Source of the DNA: Bacillota bacterium
GTDB lineage: Bacteria; Bacillota_C; Negativicutes; CTSoil-072
Assembly (NCBI GenBank): GCA_017861495.1
Contig: JAGFXW010000126.1
Location: 1-7,144 of the forward strand
DNA length: 7,144 bases
Reading direction: 5' to 3'
Under the pieces are notes generated by a model. That model made no database searches. It was not told the DNA's origin and worked only from the letters and a program-made list of their open reading frames with translations. This document shows positions 1-6,277 of the stretch, piece by piece; position 1 is the stretch's first letter, and every line of letters starts with the position of its first letter. The translations under genes were made by a program, and so were the position numbers.

Positions 1-853
1 GAAAGAAATCATTGTTGCTGATGGGAAAATTGCCAAGGTGATCACTGCGTCAGGGCGGGAATATCACGCCGATGTTTTTATATTGGCAACAGGCGGCTCA
101 TCTTATCCGGGGACAGGATCGTCCGGTGACGGATATCGTCTGGCGGCAGGATTGGGACATAAAATTATTCCTTTGCGGCCGTCTTTGATACCGTTGGAAA
201 CGGAAGAAGAATGGGTCAAGGATCTACAGGGTCTTTCTTTGAAGAATGTTCGCGCAACGATTTATGTAGATGGTAAACCAGTTGCCAACGAATTTGGCGA
301 AATGCTCTTCACTCATTTTGGTGTATCGGGTCCGATTATTTTATCATTGAGTGAGCATATTTCTGACCTGTTTTTTCCACATAAAGACCCGAAAAGAGAC
401 GTGGTATTGGAAATTAATTTAAAGCCGGCATTAACGGAAGAAATTCTTGATCAACGAGTGCAGAGGGATTTTGAAAAGTTTATCCGCAAGCAGGTAAAAA
501 ACGCGCTGCATGATTTGTTGCCGGCCAAATTGATTGATATCATGATTGACCTGGCGCATATCGATCCGGAAAAACAGGTCCATCAAGTAACAAAAAGCGA
601 ACGGCAGCGTCTGGTTTATCAATTACAGCATGTCAGTCTGACCATACGGGGCGTTCGGCCCTTAAAAGAAGCCGTTGTTACGGCCGGCGGAGTAAGCACG
701 AAAGAAATTAACGCGAAAACAATGAACTCAAAATTGATCCGAAATTGTTACTTTGCCGGTGAAATCATCGATATTAACGGTTATACCGGTGGCTATAACC
801 TTCAGGCAGCGTTTTCCACCGGTTATGTAGCCGGTTTGCATGCTCTTGATTAA
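1..853 (+). CDS. HI0933/YhiN/BaiN-family FAD-dependent oxidoreductase, 5' end missing
   Basis: The reading frame is already open at base 2 and runs to TAA at 851-853, giving about 283 residues. Family members usually have about 400-420, so roughly the first 130, including the N-terminal FAD-binding GxGxxG, lie outside the window. The GTG at 38 is internal, not a start. Seen in the sequence: an ATGGSSYPGTG motif (nt 86-118), a THFGVSGP motif near nt 310-335, and a C-terminal FAGEIIDINGYTGGYN motif (from nt 752) that in this family closes over the FAD. These are typical of the HI0933 family, cytosolic flavoproteins often annotated as NAD(P)/FAD-dependent or aminoacetone oxidases. BaiN is a member implicated in bile-acid dehydroxylation, but the substrate here cannot be read from sequence. 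Genes of this family often sit near cmk in clostridia, which fits this neighbourhood. An 87-base gap separates it from aroF. Family call is firm, reaction unknown. Confidence 0.93.
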   Translation, partial: KEIIVADGKIAKVITASGREYHADVFILATGGSSYPGTGSSGDGYRLAAGLGHKIIPLRPSLIPLETEEEWVKDLQGLSLKNVRATIYVDGKPVANEFGEMLFTHFGVSGPIILSLSEHISDLFFPHKDPKRDVVLEINLKPALTEEILDQRVQRDFEKFIRKQVKNALHDLLPAKLIDIMIDLAHIDPEKQVHQVTKSERQRLVYQLQHVSLTIRGVRPLKEAVVTAGGVSTKEINAKTMNSKLIRNCYFAGEIIDINGYTGGYNLQAAFSTGYVAGLHALD

Positions 854-898
854 ATATTACCGGCAGCGGACAAAGGATATTGGTCCAAGATGCGGAAA

Positions 899-924
899 TA
901 TACTAACATAAATTAGTTTATAAT
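899..924 (+). promoter_or_regulatory. candidate -10 elements in the aroF leader
   Basis: The gap 854-940 holds two -10-like hexamers: TATACT at 899-904 (5/6) and a perfect TATAAT at 919-924. Neither has a convincing TTGACA-like box 16-18 bases upstream. Initiation from the first would leave a leader of about 30 bases that keeps the Shine-Dalgarno sequence. Initiation from the second, near base 931, would remove most of the GAGGAG at 927-932, so it is the less likely promoter for aroF. This gap is the natural place for the operon promoter, but the call is weak. Confidence 0.3.
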
Positions 925-940
925 TTGAGGAGAAGTCACT

Positions 941-1975
941 ATGATTATCCTGATGAACGCGCCAACAGAAGAAGAATTGACCTGCGTTTTGGAAAAACTT
1001 CGCCAGCAAGGTTTATCGGCACAGTTTTTTCAGCAGGGGAAGCATACAATTATTTCTGCGGTAGGTAATTCTCAGAATGATGATCTTGATCAATATGAAA
1101 AAATGGCGGGGGTGGAACGGGTAATTCCAATTCTAACGCCATTTAAATTGGTCAGCAGGGAATTTCGCCGGCAAAATACTTTAGTTCAGGTTGATGATGT
1201 TGTATTTGGCGGTGAAACGGTGCAGGTAATTGCCGGTCCTTGTGCAGTGGAGAGTTATGAACAACTTTGGGAGACGGCGGTTGCGGTAAAAAGCGCCGGG
1301 GCGGCGATGTTGCGCGGTGGATCCTACAAACCACGTACATCGCCATATAGTTTTCAAGGATTAGAACAAGAAGGCCTGAAAATTCTTCAATCGGTCGGCA
1401 AAACGGTTGGTTTGCCGGTTGTTTCTGAAGTAACAGATCCCCGTATGGTGACAGTGGTTGCCGAATATGCCGATATGTTACAAATTGGCGCCCGGAATAT
1501 GCAAAATTTTGCCCTGCTCAAAGAAGTTGCTTCTGTTAGAAAACCAATATTATTGAAGCGGGGAATCTCGGCGACGATTGAAGAGTGGCTGATGGCTGCG
1601 GAGTATATCGCTGTCGGCGGTAATTCGCAGATTGTGTTGTGTGAAAGAGGGATTCGCACCTTTGAACCGTCCACTCGCAATACTTTGGATTTGAACGCGG
1701 TACCCGTTGTAAAGCAATTGTGCCATTTGCCGGTTATTGTAGATCCAAGCCATGGAACCGGTCATTGGCATCTGGTCGGTCCGATGTCCAAAGCTGCTTT
1801 GGCAGCCGGCGCGGATGGTCTCATTATAGAAGTTCATCCCCATCCGGATGACGCGTTGTCGGATGGAACGCAATCGCTAAATCCAGCGAATTTTTTGCAA
1901 TTAATGCGAGAATTGGAAGTATTGTCAGGTGCGCTGGGACGCAGCATGGTAAAGGGAGGAGAAACGAAATTATGA
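941..1975 (+). CDS. aroF: 3-deoxy-7-phosphoheptulonate (DAHP) synthase, type I-beta
   Basis: This enzyme condenses phosphoenolpyruvate with erythrose 4-phosphate to give DAHP, the first step of the shikimate pathway, in the cytosol. The 344-residue protein has a ferredoxin-like regulatory domain at about residues 1-70, then a TIM-barrel catalytic domain. Visible motifs are GPC (99-101), KPRTS (130-134) in the phosphate-binding region, LLKRG, DPSHGTGH and a final IIEVHPHPDDALSDG. Cys101, His271, Glu297 and Asp308 fall exactly one residue before the four metal ligands I recall for the Thermotoga maritima enzyme (Cys102, His272, Glu298, Asp309). In that relative the N-terminal domain mediates feedback by aromatic amino acids, so allosteric control is likely here by inference. 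The ATG at 941 follows GAGGAG at 927-932 with an 8-base spacer. The TGA overlaps the ATG of aroA (ATGA at 1972-1975). The symbol aroF is the usual Firmicutes label; aroG or aroH also appear for this type. Confidence 0.96.
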   Translation: MIILMNAPTEEELTCVLEKLRQQGLSAQFFQQGKHTIISAVGNSQNDDLDQYEKMAGVERVIPILTPFKLVSREFRRQNTLVQVDDVVFGGETVQVIAGPCAVESYEQLWETAVAVKSAGAAMLRGGSYKPRTSPYSFQGLEQEGLKILQSVGKTVGLPVVSEVTDPRMVTVVAEYADMLQIGARNMQNFALLKEVASVRKPILLKRGISATIEEWLMAAEYIAVGGNSQIVLCERGIRTFEPSTRNTLDLNAVPVVKQLCHLPVIVDPSHGTGHWHLVGPMSKAALAAGADGLIIEVHPHPDDALSDGTQSLNPANFLQLMRELEVLSGALGRSMVKGGETKL

Positions 1976-3270
1976 GTGAAATACATAATGTCCAAGGTAT
2001 AAAGCCTAAAACCTCGTTGAATGGTTCTATTGTGATTCCGGGAGATAAATCAATATCCCACCGCAGCGTAATGCTTTCCTCATTGGCAGAACATTCGGTA
2101 CAGGTCAATAATTTTTTGTTTTCTGAGGATTGTTTATCGACGATTGCCTGCATGCGGGAATTAGGGGCGGTTATTGAATTTACCGGTGAACAGCAAGTCA
2201 CTGTCAAAGGCTGTGGGTTTTACGGTTTGAAGGAACCGAGCGATGTGTTGAACGCTGGTAATTCCGGAACTACATTACGATTGTTGTCCGGGATCCTTGC
2301 CGCTCAGCCTTTTTTTAGTGTAATAACCGGCGATAGTTCATTGCGGCGTCGTCCTATGGGGCGCGTGGTTGAGCCGTTGAGCCGGATGGGCTGTAAAATT
2401 ATCGGACGTGAAAACTCCCGTTACGCGCCTTTGGCCATACTGCCTGCCGGAACGATCCAAGGGATTACGTATTCTCTGCCGGTTGCGAGCGCGCAAATTA
2501 AATCCGCCATTTTACTCGCCTCGTTGTTTGCCAACAACAGTACAACGATTACAGAACCTTATCTTTCCCGGGATCATACGGAAAGAATGTTGCAATTGTT
2601 TGGCGTCCCGGTTGAACGGAAGGATTTAACGGTGACTATTTCTCCCGTTTCGTCGCTGAAAGCGCCGGCGGTGATTGATGTGCCTGGCGATATCAGTTCG
2701 GCGGCGTTTTGGCTGGTCGCTGCTTCGATCGTTCCCGGCAGTGAATTGGTTTTGCGGAACGTTGGGTTGAACCCTAGCCGGAGTGGGATTTTGGATGTTC
2801 TGCGGTTGATGGGGGCTGACATTCGCCTTGTCAACGAGCGATTGGAAGAAGCGGAACCTGTGGCTGACATTGTTGTTTGCTCGGCTGATTTACAAGGCGT
2901 TTGCCTTGAAGCGGAGATTATTCCAAGGCTGATTGATGAAATTCCGGTTTTGGCGGTTGCTGCCTTGTTTGCCAACGGACGAACCGTTATTCGCGGGGCG
3001 GAAGAACTGAGAGTCAAGGAAACTGACCGGATACGCGCCATTGTCGATGAGTTCGGAAAAATGGGAGCCATCATTCAGGAAACTGCTGATGGGTTAATCA
3101 TTGAAGGACCACAAAAGCTCCATTCAGCTACCTGTCTGACTTATGGCGATCATCGGATGGCGATGTCCCTGGCAGTTGCCGGTACCGCTGCTGAAGGTGT
3201 GGAAATTCTGAACCCTGCCTGTGCGTCTGTTTCTTATCCAAACTTTTTTGAGGTGCTTGAGCAACTATAA
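1972..3270 (+). CDS. aroA: 3-phosphoshikimate 1-carboxyvinyltransferase (EPSP synthase), class II-like
   Basis: It transfers the enolpyruvyl group of phosphoenolpyruvate to shikimate 3-phosphate, the sixth shikimate-pathway step and the target of glyphosate. The protein is 432 residues, normal for the family, with the two-domain inside-out barrel pattern. Visible motifs in order: PGDKSISHR (23-31), NAGNSGTTLR (94-103), LRRRPMGRVVEPL, SAQIK (173-177), RDHTE (200-204), PGDISSAAFW, DEIP with the likely general-base Asp322, RVKETDR (Lys349, Glu350) and GDHRMA (392-397). GDKS, SAQIK, RDHTE and the Leu104 after NSGTTLR resemble class II enzymes (Bacillus, CP4) more than the E. coli class I form. 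The start overlaps the aroF stop and has GGGAGGAG at 1954-1961 inside aroF, so the two genes are probably translationally coupled. A 32-base gap precedes the cmk start. Confidence 0.97.
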   Translation: MSEIHNVQGIKPKTSLNGSIVIPGDKSISHRSVMLSSLAEHSVQVNNFLFSEDCLSTIACMRELGAVIEFTGEQQVTVKGCGFYGLKEPSDVLNAGNSGTTLRLLSGILAAQPFFSVITGDSSLRRRPMGRVVEPLSRMGCKIIGRENSRYAPLAILPAGTIQGITYSLPVASAQIKSAILLASLFANNSTTITEPYLSRDHTERMLQLFGVPVERKDLTVTISPVSSLKAPAVIDVPGDISSAAFWLVAASIVPGSELVLRNVGLNPSRSGILDVLRLMGADIRLVNERLEEAEPVADIVVCSADLQGVCLEAEIIPRLIDEIPVLAVAALFANGRTVIRGAEELRVKETDRIRAIVDEFGKMGAIIQETADGLIIEGPQKLHSATCLTYGDHRMAMSLAVAGTAAEGVEILNPACASVSYPNFFEVLEQL

Positions 3271-3286
3271 TGAAATTATGAATTTC
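3266..3286 (+). promoter_or_regulatory. TATAAT hexamer and small palindrome between aroA and cmk
   Basis: A perfect TATAAT (3266-3271) overlaps the aroA stop codon and is followed at once by a perfect inverted repeat with 6-base arms, GAAATT-ATG-AATTTC (3272-3286). A start site about seven bases after the hexamer would fall inside the palindrome and leave a leader of about 25 bases carrying the cmk ribosome binding site. There is no good -35 box at the right distance, only the T run at 3244-3249. An internal cmk promoter is possible but unproven, and chance is a fair alternative in AT-rich DNA. Confidence 0.25.
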
Positions 3287-3292
3287 TATGGT

Positions 3293-3297
3293 GGAGG
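3293..3297 (+). promoter_or_regulatory. ribosome binding site that fixes the cmk start
   Basis: GGAGG lies five bases before the ATG at 3303. An earlier in-frame ATG at 3288 precedes this site, so it cannot use it and has no comparable site of its own. The ATG at 3303 also gives the usual N-terminus for the family (MKKLTIAIDGPAGAGKS). Confidence 0.85.
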
Positions 3298-3302
3298 AAA
3301 TA

Positions 3303-3971
3303 ATGAAAAAACTAACGATTGCGATTGATGGACCTGCCGGTGCCGGCAAAAGCACGGTTGCCCAAATTGTTGCCCGGCAGCTGAATTATGTTTATATTGA
3401 CACAGGAGCCATGTACAGGGCGATTACCTGGCAAGCGATATGCCAGAAACTTTCCGGTGATGATGTGAAAGAAATTATCCAAATTGCCCGTTCCTGTGAT
3501 TTGCGTTTAACCTATAAGGATGAGAAAACCCATGTTTCCGTCGATGGTGTTGACATTACGGAGCAAATCCGGTTGCCGGAAGTCTCAAGAATGGTATCGG
3601 CTATCGCGTTAATTCCGGAAGTTCGGGCTGAAATGTTGATTATGCAGCGTAATATGGGCAGTGAAGGCGGAGTGGTCATGGATGGACGCGATATCGGCAC
3701 CTATGTTTTGCCGAACGCGGATGTGAAGATCTTTTTGACAGCTTCCATTCCGGAGCGGGCGCGAAGGCGTTGGCTGGAATTGCAGCACAAGGGCTTCGAT
3801 ATTAGCCTGGAACAGATGCAGCAGGAGATTATTACACGGGATAAAATTGACAGTGAACGGGAAGCAGCGCCCTTGATGCAGGCGGAAGATGCAATATTGC
3901 TTGATACTACAGGCTTGGGAATTGAAGAAGTAGTCCGGGAAATCTTACAAATTTGCAGGGAGCGGCTTTAA
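3303..3971 (+). CDS. cmk: (d)CMP kinase (cytidylate kinase)
   Basis: It phosphorylates CMP and dCMP to the diphosphates using ATP, recycling cytidine nucleotides from RNA and phospholipid turnover in the cytosol. The 222-residue product matches the bacterial family (about 220-230). Visible are the P-loop GPAGAGKST (10-18), the DTGAMYRA motif (33-40), the MDGRDIGT motif (126-133) used in CMP binding, and the lid-region DSERE (183-187). The start at 3303 is chosen over 3288 because of the GGAGG at 3293-3297 and the family N-terminus. It sits between aroA and plsC, a common arrangement. CMP is released during phospholipid synthesis, which gives a loose metabolic tie to plsC. Nothing looks damaged. 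Confidence 0.97.
   Translation: MKKLTIAIDGPAGAGKSTVAQIVARQLNYVYIDTGAMYRAITWQAICQKLSGDDVKEIIQIARSCDLRLTYKDEKTHVSVDGVDITEQIRLPEVSRMVSAIALIPEVRAEMLIMQRNMGSEGGVVMDGRDIGTYVLPNADVKIFLTASIPERARRRWLELQHKGFDISLEQMQQEIITRDKIDSEREAAPLMQAEDAILLDTTGLGIEEVVREILQICRERL
3957..3962 (+). promoter_or_regulatory. ribosome binding site supporting a TTG start for plsC
   Basis: AGGGAG, inside the last codons of cmk, lies 10 bases before the TTG at 3973. There is no in-frame ATG before the acyltransferase HX4D motif, and the TTG gives a sensible N-terminus, so this site supports TTG initiation. Confidence 0.6.
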
Positions 3972-3972
3972 T

Positions 3973-4572
3973 TTGGGCAAGATTCTTTATGAATTTCTGC
4001 GGATTATTTTTTCGTTCATATTGACTGTGTTCTTTCGCTGGAAAGTAACCGGATTGGATAACATTCCCAAACAAGGTGGAGTTCTGATTTGCGCGAACCA
4101 TATCAGTAACTTAGATCCGCCGGTCATTGCCACGGCAGTACCGAGAGCCCTTCATTATATGGCAAAGGAAGAATTGTTCCGCCTTTGGGGTTTCGGCCAA
4201 ATCATCCGCAATTTGAATGCATTTCCTGTCCGCCGGGGCAGTGCGGACCGGACGGCCATACGAACGGCTCTGGGGCTGTTGATCGCCGGCAAGGTTGTTG
4301 GGATCTTTCCGGAGGGAACAAGAAGTAAAACGGGGATACTTGGAAACCCGGAACCGGGGGTCAGTTTGATTGCCGCCCGGGCAGGAGTCCCAATCATTCC
4401 GACGGCGATAACAGGCACAAATCAAATTTTTTGCAATGGAACTATTTTACCGCAAATTACAATCCGGTTTGGCAGGCCAATTTCTGTCGAACAAGGAAAA
4501 ATCGACAAAGAGTCACTGGAATTATTAAGCCAAACCATCATGACTGAAATTAGTAATTTGTTAAAGGGGTAA
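3973..4572 (+). CDS. plsC: 1-acyl-sn-glycerol-3-phosphate acyltransferase
   Basis: It adds the second acyl chain to lysophosphatidic acid, giving phosphatidic acid, the precursor of membrane phospholipids. It acts at the inner face of the cytoplasmic membrane. The 199-residue protein fits the short bacterial PlsC family. It begins with a hydrophobic stretch (residues 4-21) likely to anchor it. The catalytic NHxxxxDP motif is at 42-49 (His43, Asp48), a PVRRG motif at 85-89, FPEGTRS at 112-118 and VPIIPTAI at 139-146, corresponding to the four acyltransferase blocks. The TTG start lies one base after the cmk stop and is preceded by AGGGAG, so translation is probably coupled to cmk. The next gene, lytS, starts four bases after its stop. 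Acyl donor (acyl-ACP, acyl-CoA or acyl phosphate-derived) cannot be read from sequence. Confidence 0.95.
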   Translation: MGKILYEFLRIIFSFILTVFFRWKVTGLDNIPKQGGVLICANHISNLDPPVIATAVPRALHYMAKEELFRLWGFGQIIRNLNAFPVRRGSADRTAIRTALGLLIAGKVVGIFPEGTRSKTGILGNPEPGVSLIAARAGVPIIPTAITGTNQIFCNGTILPQITIRFGRPISVEQGKIDKESLELLSQTIMTEISNLLKG

Positions 4573-4576
4573 TATC

Positions 4577-6277
4577 ATGGAAGAAAGCTTGTCAATGATA
4601 TTGATCCAGCGAATTGCTTTTATTGCTGTAGTCGCTTATGTATTTTCACAAACACAGGCTTTCCGGTTTGTGTTCAAGGAGCATAAAAGCTATAAAGAAA
4701 AAACAGTGCTTACTATTATTTTTTCCGCTATATCAATAGCCGGTACCTATTTAGGGATTCCCATAGAGGATGCATTTGCCAACGTACGCGACATGGGAAG
4801 CATTGTTGCCGGTTTATTAGGTGGTCCGTTAGTAGGCACCGTTACGGGCTTAATCAGCGGGATCCACCGTATCAGCATGGGTGGTTTTACCGCCTTGCAA
4901 TGCGGAGTAGCAACTATTGTTGGCGGGTTTGCAGCGGGTTATATTCATGCCAGGATGAAGCCGAAAAGCCCGGATTGGATTACCGGCGTAATTACCGGCA
5001 TTGGTATTATTTTATTTAGTATGCTGCTGATCCTGGCGTTTTCAAAACCGTTTGAAAACGCGTTGTCATTAGTTTCAAAAATTGTTGTTCCTATGTCATT
5101 AGCAAATGGTCTGGGAATTGCCGTTTTTATGATCATTGTTCAAAATGCGAAAGAACATCAAACACGTATCGCTGCATTGCAGACTCATCGGGCATTACGA
5201 ATTGCGAATGCTGCCTTGCCTTATTTCCGGCAGGGTGGATTAACTGCCTGGTCGGCGCAAAAAGTGGCCACAACGATTTTAATGATGACCTCTGCCGCGG
5301 CGGTGGCAATTACGGATTGTAAACAAGTCCTGGCACATGCCGGGTTAGGAAATGATCATCATTGTCCGGGAGGACCGTTATTGACGGCAGTTACAAAATC
5401 TTGCCTGTCAACCGGCCATATGATGGTGGCCCAAAATGCTACAGAGATCGGTTGCAACCATGCAGGCTGCCCATTAAAGTCGGCAGTTATTGTTCCCTTG
5501 TTTTGTCGGGATGAAATTGCCGGGACTTTGAAAATTTATTACGCGGCGGAAGATGCAATGACTTCACTGGATAATGAATTTGCTCAAGGGTTAGGGCAGC
5601 TTTTCAGCACGCAGCTGGAATTGGCAACGCTGCAACAGAAGGCGGAATTGGCTACGGTTGCCGAACTTAACGCTTTGCGCGCGCAAATTAATCCTCATTT
5701 TTTGTTTAATGCGTTAAATACGATTGTATCGCTTTGTCGCACGGATTCGGAACAAGCCAGAAGTTTGATCATTGAGTTAAGTGAGTTTTTTCGCCGTAGT
5801 TTGAAATCGTCACGTGATTTTGTTACCTTACAAGAAGAACTCCAACTGGTTGATTCCTATCTTACCTTGGAAAAAGCTCGTTTTGGAGACCGGCTTTTTA
5901 TCGTGAAAAAAATCGATGAAGCTGTTGAAAATGTTAAAATTCCTTCTTTTACACTGCAACCGTTGGTAGAGAACGCGGTAAAACATGGATTGCTTTCCCG
6001 GACAAATGGCGGTACAATCACCATTTCGGCCAAACAAGACGGATCTATCGTAGAACTTCAAGTTGAAGATGATGGTCAAGGCATTCCGCACGAAAATATG
6101 AAACAAATATTTGAACGGGGTTTTGGGAAGGGTGCGGGTGTCGGTTTGACGAATGTGAACGAACGCCTGAAGAATATCTATGGATCGCAACATGCTCTTA
6201 GAATTGACAGCACGGAAGGAAAAGGGACGATCATTTATATTTCAATACCATTGCATAGCAAGGATGGGGTGGCATGA
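4577..6277 (+). CDS. lytS: LytS-type membrane sensor histidine kinase (5TM-LYT, GAF, His_kinase, HATPase)
   Basis: This is the sensor half of a LytS/LytR two-component system, 566 residues, close to E. coli BtsS and YpdA. An N-terminal membrane domain (about 1-190, hydrophobic spans near 8-28, 44-62, 74-96, 105-125, 135-155, 169-188) carries the LYT signature NVRDMG, AGLLGGP, GxHRxSMGGxTAxxC. A GAF domain follows (about 205-345) with six cysteines (248, 263, 276, 293, 298, 310). The kinase core has the phosphorylated His374 in NPHFLFNALN, an N-box Asn466 (LQPLVENAVKHG), DDGQGIP at 498-504 and GVGL at 521-524. All key residues are present. In BtsS, as I recall, Arg72, Arg99, Cys110 and Ser113 bind pyruvate; here Arg71, Arg98, Cys109 and Ala112 correspond, so a pyruvate-like ligand is an inference. 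AGGGG at 4565-4569 precedes the ATG by seven bases. The TGA overlaps the lytR ATG. Symbol denotes the family; BtsS-like would serve equally. Confidence 0.94.
   Translation: MEESLSMILIQRIAFIAVVAYVFSQTQAFRFVFKEHKSYKEKTVLTIIFSAISIAGTYLGIPIEDAFANVRDMGSIVAGLLGGPLVGTVTGLISGIHRISMGGFTALQCGVATIVGGFAAGYIHARMKPKSPDWITGVITGIGIILFSMLLILAFSKPFENALSLVSKIVVPMSLANGLGIAVFMIIVQNAKEHQTRIAALQTHRALRIANAALPYFRQGGLTAWSAQKVATTILMMTSAAAVAITDCKQVLAHAGLGNDHHCPGGPLLTAVTKSCLSTGHMMVAQNATEIGCNHAGCPLKSAVIVPLFCRDEIAGTLKIYYAAEDAMTSLDNEFAQGLGQLFSTQLELATLQQKAELATVAELNALRAQINPHFLFNALNTIVSLCRTDSEQARSLIIELSEFFRRSLKSSRDFVTLQEELQLVDSYLTLEKARFGDRLFIVKKIDEAVENVKIPSFTLQPLVENAVKHGLLSRTNGGTITISAKQDGSIVELQVEDDGQGIPHENMKQIFERGFGKGAGVGLTNVNERLKNIYGSQHALRIDSTEGKGTIIYISIPLHSKDGVA

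Noticed and set aside
868..886. Stem GGACAA / TTGGTCC as a terminator for the flavoprotein gene.
   Set aside because: It has a bulge, a short stem and no T tract after it, so it does not look like an intrinsic terminator.
1824..2207. A 127-codon open frame on the - strand across the aroF-aroA junction.
   Set aside because: Antisense to conserved coding sequence of both genes, with no recognisable motif. The same applies to the other - strand frames in the window.
2574..3074. A 166-codon open frame on the - strand inside aroA.
   Set aside because: It lies wholly within a well-supported gene, its translation is low-complexity (Ser, Ile, Thr-rich) with no recognisable domain, and it is best explained as a codon-usage shadow.
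3288..3302. Earlier ATG at 3288 as the cmk start.
   Set aside because: It would place the GGAGG ribosome binding site inside the gene and add five residues not typical of the family.
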